Part shown: positions 1 through 8,001 of the stretch, piece by piece
How positions within the stretch are numbered: position 1 is the stretch's first letter
Layout: the number at the start of each line of letters is the position of its first letter
Source of the DNA: Verrucomicrobiota bacterium
GTDB lineage: Bacteria > Verrucomicrobiota > Verrucomicrobiia > Limisphaerales > SIBE01
Direction of reading: 5' to 3'
NCBI GenBank assembly: GCA_016871515.1
Contig: VHDE01000047.1
Span: forward strand, 1-38,874
DNA length: 38,874 nt
Notes under the pieces: generated by a model
Told to the model about the DNA's origin: nothing
Databases searched by the model: none
The model's input: only the letters and a program-made list of their open reading frames with translations
Program-made: the position numbers and the translations under genes

Positions 1-4
1 TTAA

Positions 5-80
5 TGGTGGAGCCGAGGGGACTCGAACCCCTGACCCCCACAATGCCATTGTGGTGCTCTACCAACTGAGCTACGACCCC
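5..80 (-). tRNA. tRNA-Ala (anticodon GGC)
   Basis: The reverse strand folds into a full cloverleaf of 76 nt including an encoded 3' CCA. The 7-bp acceptor stem contains the G3-U70 wobble pair, the main alanine identity element. The D arm reads GCTCAGTTGGTAGAGC. The 5-bp anticodon stem CCACA/TGTGG encloses loop ATGGCAT with GGC at positions 34-36, and the T arm is AGGGG-TTCGAGT-CCCCT. It decodes GCC/GCU alanine codons. No canonical position is missing and no intron is present. Confidence 0.97.
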
Positions 81-94
81 ATTAAGCGGAGGGC

Positions 95-122
95 AATTTA
101 GAATGACCCCTCTGTTTGTCAA
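95..122 (-). promoter_or_regulatory. sigma70-type promoter of the tRNA-Ala gene
   Basis: On the minus strand a perfect TTGACA (117-122) is followed after 16 nt by TAAATT (95-100), a fair -10 element. The predicted start near position 88 lies about 8 nt before the mature tRNA 5' end, a short leader typical of tRNA genes. The call rests on motif match and location only. Confidence 0.6.
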
Positions 123-404
123 AGACATTCTAGCCTGCCTATATTATTCTAGGCCAGCTCCCGAGACGGCCCGATAGCCCTAGGGTAGGAGAGATGCGTA
201 CTGTTGAACCGAATTCAAGGCGGAGTGCAACGCTGTGTAAGGCTATAAGTGTCCGACCTAGGGGTAATTGGGTGGTTCGGGCACTTTTCCCTTTGCGAGC
301 TTCACGCAAGTGTACGTGTGAATAATTCTGCAGAATGTTCTTAAGCGCATGCCTCACGGCTTGCGATGCAGTTGCAGTGTTCGTCAGGTCCGAGCGGTGC
401 TGGC
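123..404. other. intergenic stretch without a recognisable gene
   Basis: It lies downstream of the flagellin-like gene and upstream of the tRNA promoter, both on the minus strand. The only open frame (139-357, minus, 72 codons) has a composition unlike a real protein and no family resemblance. No strong terminator hairpin with a T run and no recognised RNA fold was seen. Confidence 0.5.
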
Positions 405-1235
405 CTAATTCAGCAGCCGCAACGCGGACTGTGGAAGTGCGTTCGCCTGCGCCAGCATCGCCGTCCCGGATTTCCCCAGGATGTCGTAGCGGGCGAATCG
501 TGTGCTTAGCTCGGCAACGTCGCCACCTTTGATTCGCTTTTTCTTGCCCGATAGATGCTCCCGCAGCGCCGATAATTGCTCGCCTGCTTCACCCAAACGC
601 TGGATTGTTGCGCTCACAGCGCTCCGCATCTTCGTGACCGTTTTGAGGGCATTGTCTATTGTGGCTATGGCCTCGGAGGCGCTCTTGGAATTTGTGATCG
701 CGGTCAGAGCAGGGTCGGCCGTATGCTTCAGACAAACCTTGACCGGATCGCTGTCGGGCGGCGCCGGTTTGGCTTGGCCCGATAACGCAGCGGCTTCTTC
801 CGTTAACTTTCCAATGGTGGTCGAGTGAAAGAGCCTGACAGCTTCAAACATCTTCGAGCCAAGGCCCTGAATTCTATGTTGCAATTGCGCGAACTCGTTC
901 GTGTAAGTCCGGCGGTCCAGATCGCTCTTGGCTTCGCTCTGTGCCAGGACGGAAAGTTCACTCATCCGATGCAAGGCTTCCTGAACATTCTGCAGAAAGC
1001 CATCCTGAGTTTGCCGCAATGATATGGCCCTCCCGACATTTGCCGTGGCGGAGTTGTCCAGGCAGCCAAAAGCTGTGTGAGGATCAATTGAAACGCTGTC
1101 CTCGCCCGAAAGTGACAGCTCTTGCGCGGATCGCTTCTTGTTTCGCGAAGGCGAGTCTGGAGAGTTAAAGGACTGGGCATTCGAATCGGCCGACAGAAGC
1201 GAGCCAATTACCCAGTCATGTTGTCGTATCTTCAT
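405..1235 (-). CDS. orphan flagellin-like protein lacking the N-terminal D0 helix
   Basis: A 276-residue protein. Residues of about 65-125 match the flagellin D1 region (SLRQTQDGFLQNVQEALHRM, then SELSVLAQSEA and DLDRRTYTNEFAQLQHRI). The last 80 residues match the C-terminal D1/D0 helices, ending in AMLAQANALPQSALRLL, a flagellin hallmark. The first 60 residues are Ser/Asn-rich and do not resemble the normal N-terminal D0 helix (INTNxxALxAQxxL), which polymerisation requires. The start ATG at 1235 has AAAGGA about 8 nt upstream. No flagellar or chaperone gene is near. It could be a filament-associated protein, a repurposed secreted protein or a decaying flagellin. The flagellin family relationship is fairly sure; the function is unknown. 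Confidence 0.8.
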   Translation of the reverse strand: MKIRQHDWVIGSLLSADSNAQSFNSPDSPSRNKKRSAQELSLSGEDSVSIDPHTAFGCLDNSATANVGRAISLRQTQDGFLQNVQEALHRMSELSVLAQSEAKSDLDRRTYTNEFAQLQHRIQGLGSKMFEAVRLFHSTTIGKLTEEAAALSGQAKPAPPDSDPVKVCLKHTADPALTAITNSKSASEAIATIDNALKTVTKMRSAVSATIQRLGEAGEQLSALREHLSGKKKRIKGGDVAELSTRFARYDILGKSGTAMLAQANALPQSALRLLN

Positions 1236-1640
1236 CAGACAAATCCTTTTGTCTATTCAGTCAAGCGGCATCCGTGCCACTTGGTATTAAGGGAGAGGAG
1301 CGCGGTCTCCTGGCCAGCGCCTATCCTAATACCTTTAGTCTGTATATATCGGCAATCGCGCAGAAAACTTTAGTGCTTCCTTCGAGCGTCGAACGGTTCA
1401 GGCTGCTTGCCCCTTCCATAAGCAATTCGCGATTACGCTTTGTCGGCTCACCGGCAGGTTCGCCCTGCCAACCGTGGACCGCGCCAATGGAGGTGAATGG
1501 ATCTTTTAATTTACAGGCTTACAAGCACAACTAGATTTCGTAATTGTGGCCGGCGGAATGCCTCTGGCAGTGTGCGCATGGAAATTGACAGAGGCTAACT
1601 TGCCTGTTAGACGAAAGCATTCGGTTGGAGAAAGACGCCT
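1236..1640. other. intergenic region between divergent genes
   Basis: This 405-bp gap separates the minus-strand flagellin-like gene from the plus-strand VWA gene, so it should hold both promoters. Short open frames (1122-1373 and 1274-1534, plus) have no protein-like features. Apart from the candidate promoter at 1585-1613 nothing distinct was seen. Confidence 0.4.
1585..1613 (+). promoter_or_regulatory. candidate promoter of the envelope cluster
   Basis: A perfect TTGACA at 1585-1590 is followed 17 nt later by TAGACG (1608-1613), a weak -10. The start codon of the VWA gene lies 27 nt further on with GGAG at 1627-1630. The -35 and spacing are good but the -10 is poor, so this is tentative. 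Confidence 0.3.
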
Positions 1641-2390
1641 GTGAATAGACCTAGTGTAATCCGCAACCTCGTCTGTTTGTTGGCCGTGCCCCTTTGGCTT
1701 GCCCTTATTCTCTTTGGGACCGAGGCCTCAGCTGCTCCCCTCGAAGAAGGAATCGCCATCGGCATTGTTTACGATACTTCGGGCAGCATGCTCGAACCGG
1801 TGAAGGACAGCAGCGGGAAGATGACTCCGAAATATCAGATCGCCAATCGTGCAGTCAGCGCGATCATCAATCGCCTTGAGACGTTTGTGGCCGCTTCACC
1901 AAAAGATCGACCGCGGCAAATCCAAGCCGGCCTCTTCGTCTTCTCCGGTGACAAAGCAGGGACTGCGGTGAAGTTCGGAGCCTTTGACGCTTCATCCATG
2001 CGCTCTTGGCTGAAGGCGTTTTCACGCCCGGAGGGATCGACCCCGCTCGGCGAAGCAGTGCGTGCCGCGGGCCAGTCAGTTTTGGCGTCGAACCTGAGCC
2101 GCAAACACGTTCTTGTTGTCACGGACGGAATCAACACGCGGGGCCCGGACCCATCGGCCATCTTGCCAAGCTTGCGTAAGGATGCCGCAGGCAAGGACAC
2201 GATAATGTTCGTTCACTTTGTGGCGTTCGATATCGATGCCAAGGTTTTTGCGCCAGTGCGAAAACTGGGGGCGACGGTGGTGGGCGCCGTGGATGAAGTT
2301 CAGCTAAATTCTCAACTTGAATTGATCTTGGAGGAGAAGATTCTGCTGGAAGCGGAGGCGCCGCCGTCAACACAAGGGAAGAAGGATTAA
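1641..2390 (+). CDS. exported von Willebrand factor A (VWA) domain protein
   Basis: A 249-residue protein. Residues 1-32 form a Sec signal peptide (hydrophobic core, then EASAAP). The VWA fold follows: the MIDAS motif DTSGS is at 45-49 (IAIGIVYDTSGSM), the second metal-site Thr is in GSTPLGEAV, and the third is in HVLVVTDGIN. All ligands are present, so Mg-dependent protein binding is likely. The tail is acidic and then Lys-rich. The start is GTG at 1641 with GGAG 10 nt upstream. It is the first gene of a same-strand run with PspA-like, amine oxidase and SBP/OmpA genes, suggesting a periplasmic adaptor in an envelope-stress complex. The domain is sure; the partner is unknown. Confidence 0.88.
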   Translation: MNRPSVIRNLVCLLAVPLWLALILFGTEASAAPLEEGIAIGIVYDTSGSMLEPVKDSSGKMTPKYQIANRAVSAIINRLETFVAASPKDRPRQIQAGLFVFSGDKAGTAVKFGAFDASSMRSWLKAFSRPEGSTPLGEAVRAAGQSVLASNLSRKHVLVVTDGINTRGPDPSAILPSLRKDAAGKDTIMFVHFVAFDIDAKVFAPVRKLGATVVGAVDEVQLNSQLELILEEKILLEAEAPPSTQGKKD

Positions 2391-2470
2391 CGATGCAATG
2401 CATCAAAGATATGTTTGCTCAGCACGCAATGTCTTTCCAAGGCGAATGAATATTTTCGAATAACAGATTT

Positions 2471-3229
2471 ATGTTCCGAGCGATTAAAAGATTGTTTATC
2501 TGGATGGGCTTAATGGCTGAAAAGGCCACCGAAACCGACGCCATCAACCAAGCGGTGGTCGAACGCGGCATCCGCGATTCGAAAGCCAAAGCTGACAAGG
2601 CACATTACGCCAACGGCCAACTCGCCGGGCAAATTGCCCTGCTCAAGGATCAACTCAAGCGTCAACAGCGCCAGCGTGATGAACTGCAGGGAATGCTGCA
2701 AGCCGCTGCTGCCGTAAATGACGAAGGGAACGGCGCACATTACGCCGAGGAGTTGGCGAATCTCGAAAGCGAGATCAACGAGAATACTGCTCAACTCAAC
2801 AACCTCGAAGAACTCTACCAGCAGAATACGCGCGTCATCGCCCAAAGCCTGCGCGAGATCCAAAAGTTCCAACGAGAATTTGAAGCCGTCAAAGCCAAGG
2901 TTGCCATTGGCCGTTCTTTGGAAAATCTCGCGACCATGATGAAAGGCTCCATCACCGAATTGCAAGGGATGATGGGAGGAGAGATGGGACAATCAATGCA
3001 GCAATTGCGGCAATCGGCCGCCGCAGGCGAAGGCCAGATGCGCGCCACACTGGACCTGGCGAAAGAAATGGGCTCGAACATCCAACGCCAGCAAGATATG
3101 CGCAAGGTTCGAGGCTCGATGCTCTTCCAAGAATACAAAAAGAAAATGGGCTTAGTCCAAAGCGAAGCGGCGCCAGCCGCTCAAGCCAGCAGTCCTCCAC
3201 CCGAACGGCAGAAGATCGCGGAAAAATAA
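2471..3229 (+). CDS. PspA/IM30-like coiled-coil protein
   Basis: A 252-residue, almost entirely helical protein. An amphipathic N-terminus (FRAIKRLFIWMGLM) is followed by long coiled coils rich in Gln, Lys and Glu (roughly 25-160), then a Met/Gly-rich linker (MMGGEMGQSMQQL) and a Pro/Ala-rich tail. This is the layout of PspA/Vipp1 (ESCRT-III-like) membrane-remodelling proteins, where helix 0 inserts into the inner membrane. The length suits the family (220-260). ATG 2471 is chosen because it keeps the amphipathic helix; ATG 2513, after GGATGGG, is possible but would remove it. It sits 80 bp after the VWA gene. No pspF, pspB or pspC is nearby, so regulation must differ from the enterobacterial Psp system. 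Family placement is by architecture, since sequence identity in PspA is low. Confidence 0.7.
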   Translation: MFRAIKRLFIWMGLMAEKATETDAINQAVVERGIRDSKAKADKAHYANGQLAGQIALLKDQLKRQQRQRDELQGMLQAAAAVNDEGNGAHYAEELANLESEINENTAQLNNLEELYQQNTRVIAQSLREIQKFQREFEAVKAKVAIGRSLENLATMMKGSITELQGMMGGEMGQSMQQLRQSAAAGEGQMRATLDLAKEMGSNIQRQQDMRKVRGSMLFQEYKKKMGLVQSEAAPAAQASSPPPERQKIAEK

Positions 3230-3258
3230 TCGCTGTGAATATTCTTCCAAGCAGCAGC

Positions 3259-3466
3259 GCGCCCCTCTCCATGAACCTCCCGGTACGTAGCCGCTCCTTT
3301 AGGCGGCAGCATTGGCTCGCCGCTAAACAGCTTTTGCGGAGTGCAATCGCTCCGGCTAAAGCCGGGACTACATGCCGCAACATCAGGTTCATGGGCGCAA
3401 TGATCGAACATGTGTTTCGGAGACATCTCTCCCCATCCGATGGGAAGAGGGTTAGGGAGAGGGGAA
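3259..3466. repeat. composite inverted-repeat element ending in a ribosome-binding site
   Basis: The arms GCGCCCCTCTCCATGAACCT (3259-3278) and AGGTTCATGGGCGC (3385-3398) are inverted. Between them lies a region with its own short inverted pieces. A second hairpin (CTCTCCCCATC / GATGGGAAGAGGG) follows and runs into GTTAGGGAGAGGGG at 3451-3464, only 6 nt before the ATG at 3471. This last motif is of the widespread CCCTCTCCCTAACCC repeat type. The element shares its CATGAACC and GTTAGGGAGAGGGG parts with the element at 5141-5282. Confidence 0.75.
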
Positions 3467-3470
3467 TCTA

Positions 3471-5126
3471 ATGCGAATTCCAAAGTATCGTTTTCCTCGG
3501 CGCGCTCCCAGCGGGCGCACTCCACTATTCTCGGCGATTCGACGCGCTTTTTCCCTGGCCATTCAAGCCGACCGTCCATCGCGGCCGCCAGTGGATGAAT
3601 TGATTGAAATAGAGAAGGCAGCGCGCGTTTCGCGCCGCGAGTTTCTAAAAATGTCCACCGCAGGCGCGCTGGCGATTGGCGCCACTGGGGCATTTACTTC
3701 ATGCGTCACTTCCGAACGCAGAGTCAGTGGACCGATACCACGCGTCGCAATCGTCGGGGCGGGGATGGCTGGTTTGAACGCTGCGTATCGCTTGAAACTC
3801 GCAGGCTTGCGCGCCGATGTCTTTGAGGCTAGCAAACGCAGTGGCGGCCGGATGTACACCGCCAAAGATATTCTTGCCCCAGGCTTAACAACTGAATTGG
3901 GCGGCGAATTCATTGACAGCAACCACGAAGACATGCTCGCGCTGGTCAAGGATTTCAACCTTGAACTGCTCGATGTCCAGGGTCCCGGCGAAACGGAGTT
4001 GATTCGCGAGGCGTACTTCTTTGATGGAAGTCACCATACAGAAAGGAAAGTTGTCGAAGCCTTTCGCCCGATTGCAGCGCGCTTGAAAACTGACTTCGAC
4101 AAACTGGGCGACGTGGTTGATTTTGAGCATGAGGGCGGAGGACGGAAACTGGACAACACTACGCTCGATGCCTATCTGAACGTTATTGGCGCGACGGGCT
4201 GGCTGCGTGAGTTGCTCGAAGTGGCTTTTGTCACGGAATACGGTTTGGAGGCGAACGAACAGTCAGCGCTCAACATGTTGTTCATGATTTCGACGGATCT
4301 TTCGAAGAACCAGTTCGAGGCCTTCGGTGAAAGCGACGAGCGCTACAAGGTGGCCGGAGGCAATCAACGTATTGTCGATGAACTCGCCCAGCGTGTCAGC
4401 GATCAGATTCGGTTTGAACATCGATTGGCCGCCCTGAGACGCAAGGGCGACGCTTACGTATTGCACCTGTCGGGACCAAGCGGCGCCACGGTCGATGTCG
4501 AAGCCGATTTCGTCGTGCTTTGCCTTCCGTTTACACTGCTGCGTGAAGTCGAATTGCAGGTCGAGTTGCCCAAGGTCAAGCGGAAAGCGATCGCCGAGCT
4601 TGGTTACGGGAATAACACCAAAGTGATGCTCGGATTCCACAAGCGGATTTGGCGAGATCTCAAATACTCGGGGAACATCTTTACAGACGAGCCATATCAG
4701 TTGGCTTGGGACAACAGCCGATTGCAGCCGGGAACAGCTGGGGGTCTCACTTGTTATTCTGGCGGCAGATTAGCTCTGACGGCAGGCCAAGGAACACCGT
4801 CGGACCAAGCCAAACGATTGTTGCCGGGGGTCGAGAAGGCATTTCCTGGCGTCAGCGCAACACATAACGGCAAAGTGGAACGGTTTGATTGGCCGAGGTT
4901 CCCGTGGACGAAAGGAAGTTACGCCTGCTACAAGCCGGGCCAATGGACGACGATTGCCGGTTCTGAAATCAAGCCAGTCAAGAATCTCTTCTTTGCCGGA
5001 GAGCATTGCAGCACGGACTTTCAGGGCTTCATGAATGGCGCAGCTGAAACCGGCCGCGGTGCGGCCGAATCGATTTTGGCTATCTTGAAGAAGAATCGAA
5101 CGTTTCGGCGCAACTTGGCAGAATAG
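3471..5126 (+). CDS. Tat-exported flavin-dependent amine oxidase
   Basis: A 551-residue protein. A twin-arginine signal, SRREFLKMSTAGALAIGA (RR at 55-56), ends near Cys78 (FTSC), which may also be a lipid-attachment site. The FAD-binding Rossmann motif follows at 92-101 (VAIVGAGMAG) with the GG doublet SGGRMYT, and the C-terminal flavin motif is NLFFAGEHCSTDFQGFMNGA. This matches the monoamine/L-amino-acid oxidase family (oxidative deamination giving an imine and H2O2). Its substrate cannot be read from sequence. The roughly 50 residues before the Tat signal are unusual; GTG 3591 would give a shorter, normal Tat leader, but only ATG 3471 has a good Shine-Dalgarno, supplied by the preceding repeat. 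It lies between the PspA-like gene and a small membrane protein gene, all on one strand. Confidence 0.9.
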   Translation: MRIPKYRFPRRAPSGRTPLFSAIRRAFSLAIQADRPSRPPVDELIEIEKAARVSRREFLKMSTAGALAIGATGAFTSCVTSERRVSGPIPRVAIVGAGMAGLNAAYRLKLAGLRADVFEASKRSGGRMYTAKDILAPGLTTELGGEFIDSNHEDMLALVKDFNLELLDVQGPGETELIREAYFFDGSHHTERKVVEAFRPIAARLKTDFDKLGDVVDFEHEGGGRKLDNTTLDAYLNVIGATGWLRELLEVAFVTEYGLEANEQSALNMLFMISTDLSKNQFEAFGESDERYKVAGGNQRIVDELAQRVSDQIRFEHRLAALRRKGDAYVLHLSGPSGATVDVEADFVVLCLPFTLLREVELQVELPKVKRKAIAELGYGNNTKVMLGFHKRIWRDLKYSGNIFTDEPYQLAWDNSRLQPGTAGGLTCYSGGRLALTAGQGTPSDQAKRLLPGVEKAFPGVSATHNGKVERFDWPRFPWTKGSYACYKPGQWTTIAGSEIKPVKNLFFAGEHCSTDFQGFMNGAAETGRGAAESILAILKKNRTFRRNLAE

Positions 5127-5140
5127 TAACTGTGAACATG

Positions 5141-5282
5141 GATTTGCCCCTCCCCCTAAACTTCCTCATGAACCTGGCAGGACAGCGCGTCTCGCCTGTC
5201 TTGGGTGTACGCAAATGCCGGACAGGCGGGACGCCTATCCTACCGCGCGGGTTCATGGGGAGGGTTAGGGAGAGGGGAAATC
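5141..5282. repeat. inverted-repeat element abutting a start codon
   Basis: The outer arms, 5141-5175 and 5249-5282, are imperfect complements of about 34 nt (left GATTTGCCCCTCCCCCTAAA; right GTTAGGGAGAGGGGAAATC). Inside are inverted copies of the CAGGACAGCGCGTCTCGCCTG type (left from about 5177, right ending near 5241). The right arm ends 1 nt before the ATG at 5284 and supplies GAGAGGGG as its Shine-Dalgarno. It could be a MITE-like element; no transposase is linked and no target duplication was confirmed. Confidence 0.8.
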
Positions 5283-5283
5283 C

Positions 5284-5496
5284 ATGAAAACGCTGCCCGT
5301 TATTCTGTTTTGGCTGATCTTGTTCATACTATCGTGGCCGCTTGCGATCTTAGCGCTGATAATATTCCCAGTGGTATGGTTGCTCGCGCTGCCCTTCCGT
5401 CTCGCCTTTATTCTCGTTGAAGCAGTCTTGGCGCTCGTCAAAGCAATTCTGTTCTTGCCGGCCCGCTTGTTCGGAGATTGCAAATGCAAAACTTAG
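5284..5496 (+). CDS. small integral membrane protein
   Basis: A 70-residue protein, mostly Leu/Ile/Val/Ala/Phe. Two closely spaced hydrophobic segments (about 4-37) and a third amphipathic one (about 40-62, FILVEAVLALVKAILFLPARL) are followed by a short Cys-containing tail (GDCKCKT). No known family was recognised. It starts immediately after the inverted repeat, whose GAGAGGGG serves as its ribosome-binding site, and ends 27 bp before the SBP/OmpA gene. The context suggests a small inner-membrane partner of the PspA-like protein, by analogy with PspB/PspC, though no sequence similarity to those was seen. The hydrophobic pattern makes a random open frame unlikely. Confidence 0.65.
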   Translation: MKTLPVILFWLILFILSWPLAILALIIFPVVWLLALPFRLAFILVEAVLALVKAILFLPARLFGDCKCKT

Positions 5497-5523
5497 TTAA
5501 AAGCGGCGAATGGAGGAAAATAT

Positions 5524-7215
5524 ATGACAGGTCGTGGCAAATTTGTTCTCACGCTTCTTATTCTCGGCGTTGTCGGATTTGGCGCTTATCGCTGGTGGGA
5601 TAAACTCGCCCCGCGAAATCAACCGGCGCCATCGAGCCAAACATCGCCGTCCAACGCCCAATCGCGTCCGGCAACGGACCCTGGGCCCACGGCGTCCGTC
5701 CCGGAAATCGCAGAGCTCGTGGAAACACAGACGACGTGTCCCCAATTGGCCCCGGCAGGCATCTACCAGCCAAAGGACAACACAATCGAAGTCGAATTGA
5801 GCGAGTATGCAGGCTACTCAGGCCTCATCGTCGCGAACGGCGGTCTCGATCCCAATGAGAACTCGGTCTTCTTCAAGAAGCATGGATTCAAGGTCAAATT
5901 CACACTTAGCGAAGAAGAAAGCTGGTCGGCGCTCAATTCCGGCAAAATGGCAGCTTCTGCGACGACGGTCGATGTCTTGGCGATTCATTGCCGCCAATTT
6001 CAAGTTGTGGTCCCGGCGCAAATTGGCTACTCCCGCGGGGCCGATGGTGTCGTCGTGCGAAGCGACGTCAAGCGCATCAACAATCTCAAGGGCAAGACGC
6101 TTGTCACGGCGCAATTCACGGAGGCCGACTTTTTCATACGTTACCTCGCACAGGAGGCCGGCATTGGCATTAATATGCTGGCCGACCTCAAATCGCGGCC
6201 CGATCCAGATAAACTGAATCTTGTCTTCGCGGCGGATGCATTCAAAGCCGGGGACGTTTTTCTGCGGGAGCTTCAAGCGGGCCGCACTCAGTTGGCTGGC
6301 TGCGTTACCTGGGCGCCGAAGACAACCGAAGTTGTGCAACAAAGCGGTGGCAAAGCGCACATCCTTACCACGAGCAAGAACGTTCTCATTGTGGCCGACG
6401 TGCTCATCGTCAACAAAGGATTCGCTCAGCAGAATCCCGACAAGGTCGCCGGTCTCGTCAACGGATTGCTGGAAGGCAACCGCATGGTTCGCGACAATCA
6501 AGCGGCTCACCTCGACTTGATCGCAAAAGCTTTTAAGTGGGACAAAGAGGAGGCCAAAGCGGAACTGGCGAAAGTCCATTTTTCAAATCTTCCGGAGAAT
6601 CTTGCTTTCTTCTCGGGCGCAATCGATGCCGCGGGCAGCTTCGGCGGGATTTATCAGTCGGCTATCCTGGCATACGGCAGCGAATTGATCCGAGAGCCGG
6701 CCGACGCAGATCGTTTCATGGACTTGAAGCACCTCAAGACTCTCGAACAAGCCGGCACATTCAAAGATCAACGAGTCGCTATCGCGCCGATTCGCTCTAC
6801 GGTCGGAGGCGCCGTTGAAGGAGATCCGCTCCTGACGAAAGACATCCGATTTCTCTTCAACCCGAATTCGACAAATCTCGATTTGAACGTGCAGGAAAAT
6901 CTCCGGAATCTCGACGCGATCAAACGGCTGCTCCAAGTTAGTCCGGGCTCGACCGTGCTCCTACGCGGACATGTGGACAATTCGCGGGTCGAGGAATTTC
7001 GCAAGCAGGGCGGCGATCAATATGTGCGGCAGATGTCGCTCCGAGCAATTGACTTCAGCAAACAGAGGGCAGGGGAGATCAAGCGCTTGTTGCAGGAGAA
7101 GCATAATGTGGATGCTTCACGGCTGGAAATCATCGGCCGCGGCTGGGAAGAACCGTTGGGCGCGGACCACGACCAAAACCGGCGCGTGGAGGCGCAGTGG
7201 TTCACTCTTGAATAA
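5524..7215 (+). CDS. membrane-anchored solute-binding protein/OmpA fusion
   Basis: A 563-residue protein. One N-terminal membrane anchor (about 7-24) is followed by a Pro/Ser/Gln linker to about 60. Residues of about 85-400 resemble NMT1/taurine-type periplasmic binding proteins (VELSEYAGYSGLIVANGG, SALNSGKMAASATTVDVLA, INNLKGKTLVTA). Residues 440-563 are an OmpA-like peptidoglycan-binding domain (IRFLFNPNSTNLD, LLRGHVDNSR, SLRAIDFSKQRAGEIKRLL, NRRVEAQW). The Asp and Arg that bind diaminopimelate in OmpA are both present; an insertion follows the DN motif. A strong GGAGG lies 7-11 nt before ATG 5524. No ABC permease or ATPase is adjacent, so it probably senses a ligand or tethers the envelope rather than importing a solute. 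It is the last gene of the cluster. Confidence 0.87.
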   Translation: MTGRGKFVLTLLILGVVGFGAYRWWDKLAPRNQPAPSSQTSPSNAQSRPATDPGPTASVPEIAELVETQTTCPQLAPAGIYQPKDNTIEVELSEYAGYSGLIVANGGLDPNENSVFFKKHGFKVKFTLSEEESWSALNSGKMAASATTVDVLAIHCRQFQVVVPAQIGYSRGADGVVVRSDVKRINNLKGKTLVTAQFTEADFFIRYLAQEAGIGINMLADLKSRPDPDKLNLVFAADAFKAGDVFLRELQAGRTQLAGCVTWAPKTTEVVQQSGGKAHILTTSKNVLIVADVLIVNKGFAQQNPDKVAGLVNGLLEGNRMVRDNQAAHLDLIAKAFKWDKEEAKAELAKVHFSNLPENLAFFSGAIDAAGSFGGIYQSAILAYGSELIREPADADRFMDLKHLKTLEQAGTFKDQRVAIAPIRSTVGGAVEGDPLLTKDIRFLFNPNSTNLDLNVQENLRNLDAIKRLLQVSPGSTVLLRGHVDNSRVEEFRKQGGDQYVRQMSLRAIDFSKQRAGEIKRLLQEKHNVDASRLEIIGRGWEEPLGADHDQNRRVEAQWFTLE

Positions 7216-7256
7216 GCAGAGCGCTCAGTATCTTTGGTCACAACCATGAACTTCGT

Positions 7257-7320
7257 AGGACAGCGCGTCCCGCCGGTCATGGTGCACCTTCGCGTTTGGA
7301 CAGGCGAGACGCACTGTCCT
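7257..7320. repeat. short dispersed inverted repeat (GCGTCCCGCC type)
   Basis: The arms 7257-7278 and 7299-7320 are inverted copies with about three mismatches (AGGACAGCGCGTCCCGCC against the complement of GACAGGCGAGACGCACTGTCCT) around a 20-nt loop. CATGAAC precedes the left arm, as in the 5141-5282 element. It lies between the SBP/OmpA gene and the aldolase gene. It may fold in RNA and weaken read-through, but there is no T run. Confidence 0.8.
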
Positions 7321-7350
7321 GCCACTTGCTTCAGTCACACCTAAACACTC

Positions 7351-8001
7351 ATGGCCCAAGACGACATTCTTCGCGCGATCGAAACGGGACGTATCATCGC
7401 CATTCTTCGCGGTGATTTCGGCGGACGCGAAGAGGAGATTGTCGCTCTGCTCATCGAAACAGGAATTACTGCGGTGGAGGTAACGCTCAATTCGGCGGGC
7501 GCATTCAGCTCAATCGAACTGTTGGCCACACAATTTGCGTCGAACGCCGCCGTTGGCGCCGGAACAGTTCTTACGGCAAATGACGTTAAGCGCGCCGCCG
7601 ATGCCGGAGCCCGGTTCATCGTTTCGCCGAACCGCGATTTGACCGTCATCGAAGCAACGAAGCAGCGCCAACTCGCATCGTTTCCGGGCTGCTTTACGCC
7701 ATCCGAAATTGTCGAAGCGCTTCAGGCGGGCGCAGATGCCGCAAAAGTTTTTCCCGCGCAATGTCTCGGAACGAACTTCATCAAAGCCATTCAAGGTCCG
7801 CTGCCCGACGTCCGGCTGATTCCGACCGGTGGCGTAACCCCCGAAGCAGCCGCTAACTATCTCAAGGCTGGGGCTTGGGCCGTCGGAGTCGGCTCGGAAT
7901 TGCTGGGTGCGAAAGTGCGCGCTACAGGCGCATCTGAAGACCTGCGCCAGCGCTGCTTGTCGTATGTCGCGGCTGTGCGCGAGAGTGTAGCTCATGCCTG
8001 A
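7351..8001 (+). CDS. dgoA: 2-keto-3-deoxy-6-phosphogluconate/galactonate aldolase
   Basis: A 216-residue (beta/alpha)8 class I aldolase of the Eda/DgoA family, splitting 2-keto-3-deoxy-6-phospho-sugar acids into pyruvate and glyceraldehyde 3-phosphate. The general-base Glu is E43 (TAVEVTLNS) and the Schiff-base Lys is K132 ([10 protein letters not shown]), both at the spacing known in E. coli Eda. [22 protein letters not shown] and the phosphate-binding IPTGGV are all present. Its 3' end overlaps the kinase gene by 8 bp, so the two are translationally coupled. The kinase partner favours galactonate (DgoA) over gluconate (Eda), but sequence alone does not separate the two substrates. Confidence 0.93.
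   Translation: MAQDDILRAIETGRIIAILRGDFGGREEEIVALLIETGITAVEVTLNSAGAFSSIELLATQFASNAAVGAGTVLTANDVKRAADAGARFIVSPNRDLTVIEATKQRQLASFPGCFTPSEIVEALQAGADAAKVFPAQCLGTNFIKAIQGPLPDVRLIPTGGVTPEAAANYLKAGAWAVGVGSELLGAKVRATGASEDLRQRCLSYVAAVRESVAHA

Noticed and set aside
123..404. Possible structured RNA gene beside the tRNA
   Set aside because: Short self-complementary words occur, but no consistent fold or known RNA motif could be drawn.
5818..6579. Minus-strand open frame of 253 codons
   Set aside because: Antisense to the SBP/OmpA gene; composition and lack of motifs mark it as a shadow.
5524..7215. ABC importer role for the solute-binding domain
   Set aside because: No permease or ATPase gene is adjacent and the protein is fused to a peptidoglycan-binding domain, which argues for sensing or anchoring.
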